Below are positions 6,367-13,395 of a stretch of 20,264 nucleotides of DNA, piece after piece; the stretch's first letter is position 1; each line of letters begins with the position of its first letter. The position numbers and the translations under genes were made by a program. A model generated the notes under the pieces. The model saw only the letters and a list, made by a program, of their open reading frames with translations, had not been told where the DNA came from and searched no databases. Source of the DNA: a virus; IMG/VR virus record IMGVR_UViG_3300042905_003585, positions 1 through 20,264 of that record. The stretch is one strand, 5' to 3'.

Positions 6367-7101
6367 ATGAATCTTAGTGGAGAATTTAACGTTGCTGGAC
6401 CTATCGGCAATCGAGGCGGTTTACTTGCTGGTAGGCCAAACCCAATGATTGATCCGCGTTTTAAAATCAAAGGCGGAGAACCATGGAACAAAACACCACT
6501 TCTTCCGGGAAAAGAAACAAAAGAATTTAACGAACGCCCAATCCCATACCCAATGCAATTTCAGTTGCCTGGTGCTATGTTTCCAGCCGGTAACGTAGGT
6601 GGATTACTTGCACAGGCTGCTCCTGATATGCAATCTATGGGTGGTTTTCCTGGTGGGTCGATGGGGGATGCAGGTGGATTCCAGGGGCCTTCTGGATTTG
6701 GGCAAGGGCCTTCTTTGGAAGAAATGCGGCAACAGCAAGAAAGAATGAGGCAAGAAGCTGTTTTAAACCAAAGGAATCAGGAACGCCAAGCAATGGTTAA
6801 TGCGCCAATTAATTATGAACGTCCTCAACCTTTTACGCTTGATGTAGACGCAGCAGGAAATTCTTTAGAAAAAGTGGGCGGGTCTGCGGTAATTCAATTA
6901 GACCCAAATCAAAGGCTTCGTTTCGGAGGATCTTACATGCCTGGATACCAAGAGCAAAATGTTGCCATTCCCAGCGCAGCCAAGCTTGAAGCCGGGTACA
7001 ATACTCCTAGTTTTGGAATAAACGTTAATTGGCGTCCACAACGACAAGGTGGAGCCGTTGGTGGATTTGGTGGCCAAATGGATTACAGAACTCGCTTTTG
7101 A
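6367..7101 (+). CDS. Gly/Pro/Gln-rich protein with beta-strand C-terminus
   Basis: 244 residues, ATG 6367, no Shine-Dalgarno sequence. Residues about 1-115 are disordered-looking and rich in Gly, Pro, Met and Asn. Residues about 118-145 form a charged Gln/Glu/Arg helix (EEMRQQQERMRQEAV). Residues about 155-230 contain alternating hydrophobic/polar strands ending in FGINVNWRP, which resembles the last strands of a beta-barrel or beta-sandwich. No signal peptide. I do not recognise the family. Position between the terminase and portal suggests a minor virion protein. Confidence 0.6.
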   Translation: MNLSGEFNVAGPIGNRGGLLAGRPNPMIDPRFKIKGGEPWNKTPLLPGKETKEFNERPIPYPMQFQLPGAMFPAGNVGGLLAQAAPDMQSMGGFPGGSMGDAGGFQGPSGFGQGPSLEEMRQQQERMRQEAVLNQRNQERQAMVNAPINYERPQPFTLDVDAAGNSLEKVGGSAVIQLDPNQRLRFGGSYMPGYQEQNVAIPSAAKLEAGYNTPSFGINVNWRPQRQGGAVGGFGGQMDYRTRF

Positions 7102-7110
7102 AGACTACCA

Positions 7111-7260
7111 ATGAAAAAGAAAAAGCTCGTAAAGCAAGCACTTAAAAACCCACAGTTATTTTCGTCTGCTGAGTTAGCGTACTTTGATCGCTGGTTGTGG
7201 TTGCGAAAACAGCGCAAAAAAGCTGCTAAGATTGAGTTACGTAAAAAGGAAAATAGTTAA
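7111..7260 (+). CDS. Tiny basic protein upstream of portal (49 aa)
   Basis: 49 residues from ATG 7111 to TAA 7258-7260. The stop shares one base with the portal start (TAATG). The N-terminus is MKKKKLVKQALKNP and the centre is FSSAELAYFDRWLWLRKQRK, giving an amphipathic, Trp- and Lys/Arg-rich helical protein. The 1-nt overlap suggests coupled translation with the portal. Function unknown; binding to nucleic acid or to the portal/terminase is a guess from charge and place. Confidence 0.6.
   Translation: MKKKKLVKQALKNPQLFSSAELAYFDRWLWLRKQRKKAAKIELRKKENS
7227..7232 (+). promoter_or_regulatory. Extended -10-like TGCTAAGAT before portal
   Basis: TAAGAT preceded by TGC, 27 nt before the portal ATG and inside the small basic gene. 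Weaker than the perfect copies, but the distance matches. Confidence 0.3.
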
Positions 7261-9632
7261 TGGCTGTCGACGCTAAGTCTAGACTCAAGGAAATTATTGA
7301 CTCGTATCTTGAAAAAGACGGCGGGTCAATGATTGACACTGGCGTCGTAGCTTCACACCTAGCGCAGATGAAATTATTCGGCATCCGCCAGGGTGTCGAG
7401 TTTTTTCCTGTGCAAGATAACTTTGGTAATCAGCGCAAAGACTTTATTGATCGTGTAATCAAATACAACTCTCTCGACATCCGCTTCGATTCAATCTGGG
7501 ATTATTCACTTTGTGATGGACAAGGTCTTTTTTACATCCGTCCAACTCAGAACAACTATCGTCTTTACTACTTTCGTAAGCACGAATATCGTAGCTATTA
7601 CAACATTGATGGCGAGCTTGATGAAGTTGTAATCATCTACAGCTACAAAGTCAAGAACGGGTTTGGTTACCAGCAAGACATTGATTCCGCAAGTTTAAAT
7701 GGTCCGGCCACCATGGGACAGGGCGGTGCAAAGCGTTACATCCGCCTTTCAATCAAACGCAAAACGATTGAAGAAACTCACTCGGAAGGTGAGCTGTCGT
7801 TTGATAGCAACTACCAAGCAAATTTTGGCAGAACAAAAACGTTCACAAATACGCTGGGCTTTATTCCTTGCGTAGAAATTTTCCATAACGTCAAGGGTTT
7901 CTCCACTGAAGGTGTCGGTGAATTTGAAGCGTTAGCCAATCACATCTGCACGCATGATGAAATGGTTCGCACCATGCGCAAGAACGTACAGTTCTTTGGT
8001 AACCCCACGCTTCTTTCCTCCAGGCCCAAGACTGACTTGATGGAGGCCGGTGGCGAGAACGTTGTTCAGCGTCCTTCTATCGCAGCCAACTCTGGGTTTA
8101 GTGGCCCCAGTGGACTGAGTCAATCCCGATTCAAGGCTGATCCAATCCACCGTGGTGTTGACGGACAGATCCGAGTTCCACGCGTCATTGCAAACCTGGA
8201 ACCAAACGACCGTGTTGGTTACATTGTTCCTGATGCCATCACTGGCGACCAGAATTCTTTCGCACGTCAGTACCGAGAAGAGATTCGCACTGCCCTGGGT
8301 GGCGTTGACGAACTGTCAATTTCTGCAGGCGTGACTGCAACTGAGTACAAGTCATTGTTTGGTCGTGTTTCTGCCACGTCCAAGAAAAAGGCAATTGCCA
8401 TTTACACTTACGGTATCTGCCGTTGTTTTGAACTTATCATCTACCAGGAAGAACGTCTGTTCAGGGAAACGCTTGCCGCTGCTGCAGGATTAGAAAAACC
8501 CCTGGATCTCCCAGAGGAATCTAGTGCGGAAGACTTGGCAGCGTACAACGATGCCATGAGTGCATTTGATGATCAGGTCAAGCAGTTGATGATGGCTTGC
8601 CTTCAAACGCAGCAGATCCCGCCCGGTGTTTCTGGTTTAATTCCAGATGGCGATGTGACCATGCAGTGGCGTTGGCTTGGCCCTGTTTATGAGGATTCCA
8701 CTCAAGACATCCTGAACAACTCCATCGTGGTACGCAACTTACAGGAGTTAGGTGTTGATAGCATTGAGGCACTGAAATACCTCTTCCCGTCCAAGACGGA
8801 TGAGGAACGGGCCGAGATGTTATCTGGGTTTCCGTTCAGAATGGTGAATGAATTGCAGAGTGCATACTCTCAATTTGCTCGCCTTGTGGGGGGAATGATG
8901 CAAACTCCCCATCCGCAATCACCGGACTTACCGATGGCTGCGGACCCGCGATTAGATTTAACACCCTATCTATATCGCACTCTAGAAGCTTTACAAAAGG
9001 AGATGAGTTATGCAGGACGCTACCGTCCAATCGATCCCACAGACGAGCCAAGCACCAGTGGCCGTCGCGCCGAGCAGCTACGTGGTGGCAGCACCGCAAG
9101 CAGCTCCGGCCAGCTACCAGGCTCCGGCTCCGGTGGCGTATCAGGTGGGTACCAGTTACCCCCAAGCGGTACCTCAGGCAGCCCCCAGCTACCAATCCAG
9201 CCCTACTCAGTACGCCCCCCAATCCCAACCGGCGGCGGACTCGGCGGGGAATCCCTGGGAATCGGCGTTCAACAAGGTGGTGAATCTGCTGAGCGCACCA
9301 GTCCAATCCCCGTTCCAGGGTCAACCATCGCCGCCGATGACGGCGTATACCCCGGCCAATTACGGACAGTACAGCAGCCAAGCTACGCAACAATCGGCTC
9401 CGCAGACTTGGTCTCCCAACCAGGCCTACTCGCCCAGCTATTCCCCAACCTCCTCCAATCAATCCTTGCAGGAGGTGGCAAGCCAAATGGCGGACCTCCT
9501 GGGAATGAGCCAGGACAGTCGGTACGTGATGGACGCATTCGGGATCGAAGCTCCGGCAGTGCTGAACAACTACGCTCTAAACCTGGAGCAAATGCTGGAC
9601 AGCGCCGTCGCGTGGGGAAACCGCGCCGCTAA
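7260..9632 (+). CDS. Portal protein with long low-complexity C-terminal extension
   Basis: 790 residues; ATG 7260 after AAGGA at 7245-7249. The portal forms the dodecameric ring at one head vertex, through which DNA is packaged and ejected and on which TerL docks. Evidence is position (after terL, before scaffold and capsid), size, and a portal-like alternation of helices and strands through residue about 580, including an Asp/Arg-rich wing region and a stem-like segment around residues 340-385. No short motif is decisive. Residues about 584-790 overlap the next gene in another frame and are Gly/Ser/Pro/Gln-rich, ending in an Arg-rich tail (GQRRRVGKPRR). That part may be a real disordered tail or a by-product of the overlap. 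Confidence 0.8.
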   Translation: MAVDAKSRLKEIIDSYLEKDGGSMIDTGVVASHLAQMKLFGIRQGVEFFPVQDNFGNQRKDFIDRVIKYNSLDIRFDSIWDYSLCDGQGLFYIRPTQNNYRLYYFRKHEYRSYYNIDGELDEVVIIYSYKVKNGFGYQQDIDSASLNGPATMGQGGAKRYIRLSIKRKTIEETHSEGELSFDSNYQANFGRTKTFTNTLGFIPCVEIFHNVKGFSTEGVGEFEALANHICTHDEMVRTMRKNVQFFGNPTLLSSRPKTDLMEAGGENVVQRPSIAANSGFSGPSGLSQSRFKADPIHRGVDGQIRVPRVIANLEPNDRVGYIVPDAITGDQNSFARQYREEIRTALGGVDELSISAGVTATEYKSLFGRVSATSKKKAIAIYTYGICRCFELIIYQEERLFRETLAAAAGLEKPLDLPEESSAEDLAAYNDAMSAFDDQVKQLMMACLQTQQIPPGVSGLIPDGDVTMQWRWLGPVYEDSTQDILNNSIVVRNLQELGVDSIEALKYLFPSKTDEERAEMLSGFPFRMVNELQSAYSQFARLVGGMMQTPHPQSPDLPMAADPRLDLTPYLYRTLEALQKEMSYAGRYRPIDPTDEPSTSGRRAEQLRGGSTASSSGQLPGSGSGGVSGGYQLPPSGTSGSPQLPIQPYSVRPPIPTGGGLGGESLGIGVQQGGESAERTSPIPVPGSTIAADDGVYPGQLRTVQQPSYATIGSADLVSQPGLLAQLFPNLLQSILAGGGKPNGGPPGNEPGQSVRDGRIRDRSSGSAEQLRSKPGANAGQRRRVGKPRR

Positions 9633-9996
9633 TACCATCCAGGGTTACGCTAATTTCGCTGTTAACGAGCACCAAGAGAATCTTGCCTACAACGAGATCC
9701 TTACCAATCCTGATGTCCTGAGCGATTACACGCTTAAGTTCTTTGGTCCTGAAGGTCCGTACCCTGTGTACGAAAACGAGCAGGAACTTGAGACACGCGG
9801 TTATCCGACTCAGTCGATTGGTCAGTTCCAAGCTGGCAACTTCCCTGCTCCCCCGACAGCTGCTGCTCCGCAAGCACCTGAGAATTTCTGGGGCACTTTT
9901 GGCGAGATGATGAATCGCGATCCCCAGAACGCTTGGCGCGTCCTGAACCAAGCTCAGCCTCAGACCGTTGCAAACAAACTGTTTGTAATGGAATGA
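9010..9996 (+). CDS. Probable scaffolding/head assembly protein, starting inside portal gene
   Basis: 328 residues; ATG 9010 has AAGGAG about 7 nt upstream, one of the best ribosome-binding sites here, so the start is credible although it lies 623 nt inside the portal gene. Residues 1-155 are Pro/Gln/Ala/Ser/Tyr-rich and probably disordered. Residues 155-250 are helical and acidic (including LNNYALNLEQMLDSAVAWGN). The C-terminus has another Pro/Ala linker and a helical end (WRVLNQAQPQTVANKLFVME). An acidic, helical, partly disordered protein between the portal and major capsid genes is the typical position and build of a phage scaffold, which guides shell assembly and then leaves. No protease gene is visible nearby. 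Family not identified by motif. Confidence 0.7.
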   Translation: MQDATVQSIPQTSQAPVAVAPSSYVVAAPQAAPASYQAPAPVAYQVGTSYPQAVPQAAPSYQSSPTQYAPQSQPAADSAGNPWESAFNKVVNLLSAPVQSPFQGQPSPPMTAYTPANYGQYSSQATQQSAPQTWSPNQAYSPSYSPTSSNQSLQEVASQMADLLGMSQDSRYVMDAFGIEAPAVLNNYALNLEQMLDSAVAWGNRAANTIQGYANFAVNEHQENLAYNEILTNPDVLSDYTLKFFGPEGPYPVYENEQELETRGYPTQSIGQFQAGNFPAPPTAAAPQAPENFWGTFGEMMNRDPQNAWRVLNQAQPQTVANKLFVME

Positions 9997-10002
9997 TTTA
10001 AT

Positions 10003-10027
10003 GCCGGTAATTGAATAAATTACCGGC
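10003..10027 (+). terminator. Perfect 10-bp hairpin after scaffold gene
   Basis: GCCGGTAATT and AATTACCGGC form a perfect 10-bp stem with a 5-nt loop (GAATA), starting 6 nt after the scaffold stop. There is no U-tract after it (TGCTAAAATTTG follows), so it may be an RNA processing or stability element, or a weak terminator, rather than a classic intrinsic terminator. Confidence 0.5.
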
Positions 10028-10030
10028 TGC

Positions 10031-10036
10031 TAAAAT
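10031..10036 (+). promoter_or_regulatory. Extended -10 TGCTAAAAT for the capsid operon
   Basis: TGC plus TAAAAT (10028-10036) directly follows the hairpin. It would give a capsid mRNA with a leader of roughly 70 nt, longer than for other genes here. No -35 box is clear. Confidence 0.45.
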
Positions 10037-10048
10037 TTGTGTTAGATA

Positions 10049-10064
10049 AGACATGATCATGTCT
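10049..10064 (+). promoter_or_regulatory. 16-bp perfect palindrome upstream of capsid gene
   Basis: AGACATGATCATGTCT reads the same on both strands. It lies just downstream of the -10-like site and 51 nt before the capsid start. It could be a dimeric repressor or activator site, or a leader hairpin with a very tight loop. Confidence 0.45.
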
Positions 10065-10115
10065 GAATCTTTCACCTGACAACACACTTCCTGCGACACT
10101 GGAGGATAAAACAAA

Positions 10116-11279
10116 GTGTTTATTGATAACGACTTTCCAAAGATTTTAGGTGCGGAACTTTATCGTCCCCACCCTGCGTACATCGCTGAGATGGCTGTGG
10201 AGCCCGTGGTTGTCCACGACTTCACACGTCAGCCTGGTCAAACCGTTCAGTTAGACCGCTACAAGTTCTGGGGTACCCCTGGTACTAAGGACAGCCGTGA
10301 GCGTATTGCCGACCAAACGATCGGTACCGCTAACAGCCGTAACATCACCAAAGAGAAAGTTCTGGTGGTGCTTAAGGAGTACACCGGTCCTGCGGATCCG
10401 GGCGACCCGACTCAGCCCAGCACATTCAAGATTGCTCGCGAAACTCTGGTTACCGCTCAGCGCATGCTGCTGGATACCGGCAACCTGAATATGTTCCACC
10501 AGTCGATCGGTAGCCTGACGCTGCTTGACGACTATCGCCGGTGGCGTGACCGCGTGTTCATTGATGAACTGTCCAAAGCTGAAGCCAACGGTGTTGCTTC
10601 CACAACTCAAGGCGGTTACTACTTCGCTGGTAACAAGGTTAAGGATTCTTCCGGTCGTATTTCCTACACTGGTACTGAATACACCGCTGACCTGCAGCAG
10701 TTCCAGGTGCGTACCGACCTGCTGACCGTTGTTAAGGACCTGCGCAAGCGCAACGTTCCGACCTATGCCGATGGTCTGTATCGTTGTATTTGCGATCCCA
10801 CGTTCATGATGCACCTGCGTCGTGACCCTGACTTCCGTGAGATTGCTCGTTACGCTGGTAATCCTGGTCAAGGCATGTACATGGGCAACCCCATGCTGCC
10901 TAACAACGCCAGCTTCTACCAAGGCCCCCAGGCCGGTCAAGCCTACTTCCTGGCTGGCGAACCTGTCATGCCTACTGGTGTGCAGTTTGAAGGCGTTAAG
11001 TTCTTCGAATCCACCAACTTCCCGATCAAGAGCATCAACACTTCCTTTGACGGTGGTTCTAACTATGCCGTAAGGGAAGCTGCTCAAGGTTACTTCTTCG
11101 GTCCTCAAGCGATTGGTGTTGGTATCGGTGGTCCGAACGCTCAAGTTCTGATCAACAACAACGACGATTTCAGCCGTTTCATCATTCTTATTTGGCAACT
11201 GTACGCCGGTTTTGAAATCCTGAACAAGGACTTTGTGACCACCGCGTTCAGCTTCGTGCAAGATGACGGTAACATCTGA
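10116..11279 (+). CDS. Major capsid protein (N4-gp56-like)
   Basis: 387 residues, GTG start with GGAGG at 10101-10105. This is the shell protein, probably HK97-fold. The centre reads DLLTVVKDLRKRNVPTYADG, then YRCICDPTFMMHLRRDPDFREIARY (about residues 200-250), which matches the pattern of the N4-gp56 capsid family: a helix with Leu/Arg, an Asn-Val-Pro turn, then a strand followed by Pro and a Leu-Arg-x-Asp-x-Phe helix. The C-terminal part (AAQGYFFGPQAIGVGIGG) also fits. Codon choice (ACC, GGT, CGT, CTG) is more biased than in the neighbours, as expected for a highly expressed gene. It stands after the scaffold and before a probable decoration protein. Family assignment is from memory of motifs. 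Confidence 0.88.
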   Translation: MFIDNDFPKILGAELYRPHPAYIAEMAVEPVVVHDFTRQPGQTVQLDRYKFWGTPGTKDSRERIADQTIGTANSRNITKEKVLVVLKEYTGPADPGDPTQPSTFKIARETLVTAQRMLLDTGNLNMFHQSIGSLTLLDDYRRWRDRVFIDELSKAEANGVASTTQGGYYFAGNKVKDSSGRISYTGTEYTADLQQFQVRTDLLTVVKDLRKRNVPTYADGLYRCICDPTFMMHLRRDPDFREIARYAGNPGQGMYMGNPMLPNNASFYQGPQAGQAYFLAGEPVMPTGVQFEGVKFFESTNFPIKSINTSFDGGSNYAVREAAQGYFFGPQAIGVGIGGPNAQVLINNNDDFSRFIILIWQLYAGFEILNKDFVTTAFSFVQDDGNI

Positions 11280-11314
11280 TCAATAACGTAAACAACTAAC
11301 AAAAGGAAAAATAA

Positions 11315-12124
11315 ATGACCTATTTGTCCGCTAAAAAAATCTTCCCAGGCAACTGGGCAGAAGCCCTGAACGGCTGGTACAAGAACATCGACTCTATTGT
11401 CGAAGGCGGTACTGCTCTCGACAGCTCCCTTGGTGGCCCCACCTCGGTCCTTGCTCTGCCTGGTTACCGTTATTTCCAGCAGCGTGGCTATGTCGCAGTG
11501 ACAACCACCTCTGGTGCTGGTAGCGTCAACTCCGCTGCTGTGATCGTTCCCTCGCCCTATCGTCAGGATGACACTCGTCCCGACATCACGGGCATGGTGA
11601 TCTCTGGCAGCAGCACACTGCCTGCTTACGTGTACCGCACCGCCATTTCGGTTGCCTCTGGTTGGGGTGACGGTCGTGTTGCCTCTGGTGTGTATGCCGC
11701 TACCGGTAACGTCATTTCGTTCGGTCGCAGCAACGGTGGTGCACCTGTCGCCGCTTCTGGCGTGGGTGAAGGCGTGATTCAAGCCAACCTGACTTCCACT
11801 GTTTCCGGCCTCCAAGCTGGCGAAATCTACTTCGCTGGCGGCACTGCCGGTTATGGTACCAACGCCTTCCTGACCGCTACTGGCGCCGCTGGTGTCTCTG
11901 GTTCTGTGGTGAATTACCCGGTTACTGCCTCGACCACGCTGCGTGTGTTTGCTAAGGAAACTGCAAACTCCACCACAACTTCCGGTGGTTTCTACATCTC
12001 CAGCGGTGACGCCGCCGCCGGTCGTGTTGGTTACCTGGTTGTGGAAACCTGCTACGTCCAGCCTGACATTGCCCCTGGCTACGAAGACATCGAAGCTTAC
12101 CTGCTTGGCCGCACTGTCAGCTGA
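11315..12124 (+). CDS. Probable capsid decoration or minor structural protein (269 aa)
   Basis: 269 residues; ATG 11315 with AAGGAA at 11303-11308. After a helical N-terminus (AKKIFPGNWAEALNGWYKNI), the rest is Gly/Ser/Thr/Ala/Val-rich with many short strand-like runs, typical of beta-sandwich surface proteins. The C-terminus ends PGYEDIEAYLLGRTVS. It follows the capsid gene by 35 nt and shares its strongly biased codon choice, which suggests a high-copy virion protein such as a cement or decoration protein. The function is inferred from place and composition only. Confidence 0.65.
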   Translation: MTYLSAKKIFPGNWAEALNGWYKNIDSIVEGGTALDSSLGGPTSVLALPGYRYFQQRGYVAVTTTSGAGSVNSAAVIVPSPYRQDDTRPDITGMVISGSSTLPAYVYRTAISVASGWGDGRVASGVYAATGNVISFGRSNGGAPVAASGVGEGVIQANLTSTVSGLQAGEIYFAGGTAGYGTNAFLTATGAAGVSGSVVNYPVTASTTLRVFAKETANSTTTSGGFYISSGDAAAGRVGYLVVETCYVQPDIAPGYEDIEAYLLGRTVS

Positions 12125-12130
12125 ATAAGC

Positions 12131-12136
12131 TAAACT
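12131..12136 (+). promoter_or_regulatory. -10-like hexamer TAAACT
   Basis: TAAACT is 26 nt before ATG 12163 and immediately upstream of the hairpin at 12137-12161. Transcription from here would begin inside the hairpin's left arm or loop. Confidence 0.35.
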
Positions 12137-12161
12137 AGGACCAGAATTAACATCTGGTCCT
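12137..12161 (+). promoter_or_regulatory. 9-bp hairpin directly abutting a start codon
   Basis: AGGACCAGA (12137-12145) and TCTGGTCCT (12153-12161) form a perfect 9-bp stem with a 7-nt loop. The stem ends one base before ATG 12163, so on a read-through mRNA it would bury the ribosome landing site. No U-tract follows, so it is not a standard terminator, though it also marks the end of the capsid operon. Confidence 0.5.
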
Positions 12162-12162
12162 C

Positions 12163-12573
12163 ATGCTTTACCAGCACAAAAAAACTGGCGCTCGCGTCAA
12201 AGTTGTCAGTGAGTTTGATAATGGCGATTGGTTCATGGTCGAAGATCAGGACGGTCGCCTTTACACCGCTTACAACTCTGAACTTATCCCAGATGAAGAG
12301 GCTACCAAAAAAGTAAAAACTCTTCAAGTCAAAGATAAAGCAGCCAAAGAGGACCCACGGGATTTTCCCCCTGATCACCGTTTAAATGTCAATTCCGCTA
12401 CCGCACAAATGCTTGCGGATCACATTAAGGGAATTGGTCTTAAAACGGCACGTGAGATTAAAGACCTTCAGATGTCTCTGTCGGGTGAAAGATTCAATAA
12501 TCTTGAACAGCTGAAGCAAATCAAGCGTGTTGATTGGAATGCGGTCCTGGCGGCCGATTTGATTCGCGTATAA
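12163..12573 (+). CDS. Helix-hairpin-helix protein with small N-terminal beta domain
   Basis: 136 residues. Residues 1-45 look like a small beta barrel (GARVKVVSEFDNGDWFMVED, then LYTAYNSELIPDEE), similar to KOW/SH3-like modules. After a charged linker, residues 72-135 match the ComEA/helix-hairpin-helix pattern: LNVNSATAQML, then IKGIGLKTAREI with the Gly-Ile-Gly hairpin, then FNNLEQLKQIKRVDW. ComEA-type domains bind the DNA backbone without sequence preference. Standing right after the capsid and decoration genes and ended by a strong terminator, it may bind packaged DNA or act at the head-tail joint. That role is inference; the domain is clear by eye. Confidence 0.72.
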   Translation: MLYQHKKTGARVKVVSEFDNGDWFMVEDQDGRLYTAYNSELIPDEEATKKVKTLQVKDKAAKEDPRDFPPDHRLNVNSATAQMLADHIKGIGLKTAREIKDLQMSLSGERFNNLEQLKQIKRVDWNAVLAADLIRV

Positions 12574-12587
12574 CCATCTCCACCAAG

Positions 12588-12611
12588 CCCCTGGGAAACC
12601 AGGGGTTTTTT
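12588..12611 (+). terminator. Rho-independent terminator
   Basis: CCCCTGG (12588-12594) pairs with CCAGGGG (12599-12605) around a GAAA tetraloop, followed by six T (12606-12611). It lies 15 nt after the stop of the helix-hairpin-helix gene and is the only textbook intrinsic terminator noticed in the window. Confidence 0.9.
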
Positions 12612-12616
12612 AATCT

Positions 12617-12622
12617 TACAAT
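12617..12622 (+). promoter_or_regulatory. -10-like hexamer TACAAT
   Basis: TACAAT begins 6 nt after the terminator T-tract and 18 nt before ATG 12641. A new transcript starting here would be expected because the terminator isolates the gene from upstream reading. Confidence 0.45.
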
Positions 12623-12640
12623 GAAGAATAAAACGATACC

Positions 12641-13378
12641 ATGGCAGGCATAACATACTTAGGACAGGTGGGTTCTACCGGAGTATCAACCGGCCCCCAT
12701 AAGCATGTTTATGTTAAAGATCTTTCGACAGGACAATACATTGATCCCTCTACTATTCGTTCTGCTTTGGCTGGTGTTCGCATTGGCGAGCAAAGAGTAC
12801 CTGCACTGATTAAAAACAAAGAAGGTAAATACGATTTCAATCCACAAGCTGGGATCAGCCTGACTTCCAAGTATGGTCCGCGCAGTGCCCCAACCAAGGG
12901 AGCCAGTTCGTTTCACCGGGGAGAAGATTGGGCTCTTCCAGAAGGAACTCCAGTTTATTTCGAAGGCTCTGGTACATACAAACCCCTTGCTAATCAAGGT
13001 GGTTACGGCAACCTGGCAGCATTTACCACAGGAGATAACAAATACGAACTTGGTTTCGGACACATGAAATCCCTTGGCAAAGCCGGGGCTATTGCATCAA
13101 CTGCACCAACTGCGGCACCGACTCAACCACAAGGGGGTACAGATTCTCGCGCTGACGACATCATTAAAGCGTTTATGTACGGCGCTCAGTTGCAGGGTAA
13201 AGAACCAGAAAAACCCAAGAAAACAATACAAGACGCACTCAAAGAACAGTTGGTTGGAGGTTTAATTTCACAAGCACTCAACCCCATGGGATTCCTGGAT
13301 TCCTACAGAACAAACGATCCGTTACTTATGGGTCAATCCAGCGCCACATCAGATTATCTCAATGGCCTGTTTGGTTGA
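12641..13378 (+). CDS. M23-type peptidoglycan endopeptidase with permuted motif order
   Basis: 245 residues. M23 (LytM-like) zinc peptidases cut peptidoglycan cross-links. The normal order of ligands is HxxxD, then a His, then HxH within G-x-STGPHxH. Here the HxH part comes first (GSTGVSTGPHKH, His20 and His22), and the remainder follows: SKYGPR at about residues 77-82, FHRGEDWALPEGTPVYFEGSG with His92 and Asp96, GGYGN, then GHM with His141. All expected ligands are present, which argues for a working permuted enzyme. Residues 150-170 are an Ala/Pro/Thr/Gln linker. Residues 171-219 form a tail also found on the transglycosylase at 15126-15788. Probably a virion-borne entry enzyme. No signal peptide. 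Confidence 0.78.
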   Translation: MAGITYLGQVGSTGVSTGPHKHVYVKDLSTGQYIDPSTIRSALAGVRIGEQRVPALIKNKEGKYDFNPQAGISLTSKYGPRSAPTKGASSFHRGEDWALPEGTPVYFEGSGTYKPLANQGGYGNLAAFTTGDNKYELGFGHMKSLGKAGAIASTAPTAAPTQPQGGTDSRADDIIKAFMYGAQLQGKEPEKPKKTIQDALKEQLVGGLISQALNPMGFLDSYRTNDPLLMGQSSATSDYLNGLFG

Positions 13379-13389
13379 TTACTTGCTTT

Positions 13390-13395
13390 TATAAT
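13390..13395 (+). promoter_or_regulatory. -10 hexamer TATAAT
   Basis: A perfect TATAAT 22 nt before the GTG at 13418, in the 39-nt gap after the M23-type gene. It supports this GTG, which lacks a Shine-Dalgarno sequence, as the start. No -35 box is visible. Confidence 0.5.

Noticed and set aside
8836-9486. 216-codon Arg/Leu-rich frame on the - strand across the portal/scaffold overlap
   Set aside because: It is a by-product of the GC-rich, stop-poor overlap region. No ribosome site or domain is visible, though it shows that an open frame here is weak evidence by itself.
9010-9632. Sequencing frameshift joining portal and scaffold into one gene
   Set aside because: The scaffold frame has its own ATG with a well-spaced AAGGAG, and both frames are open across the whole overlap, so two genes explain the data better than an error.
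10251-11261. 336-codon open frame on the - strand opposite the capsid gene
   Set aside because: It mirrors the biased codon use of the capsid gene, has no ribosome site and no recognisable domain, and the + strand protein is clearly real.
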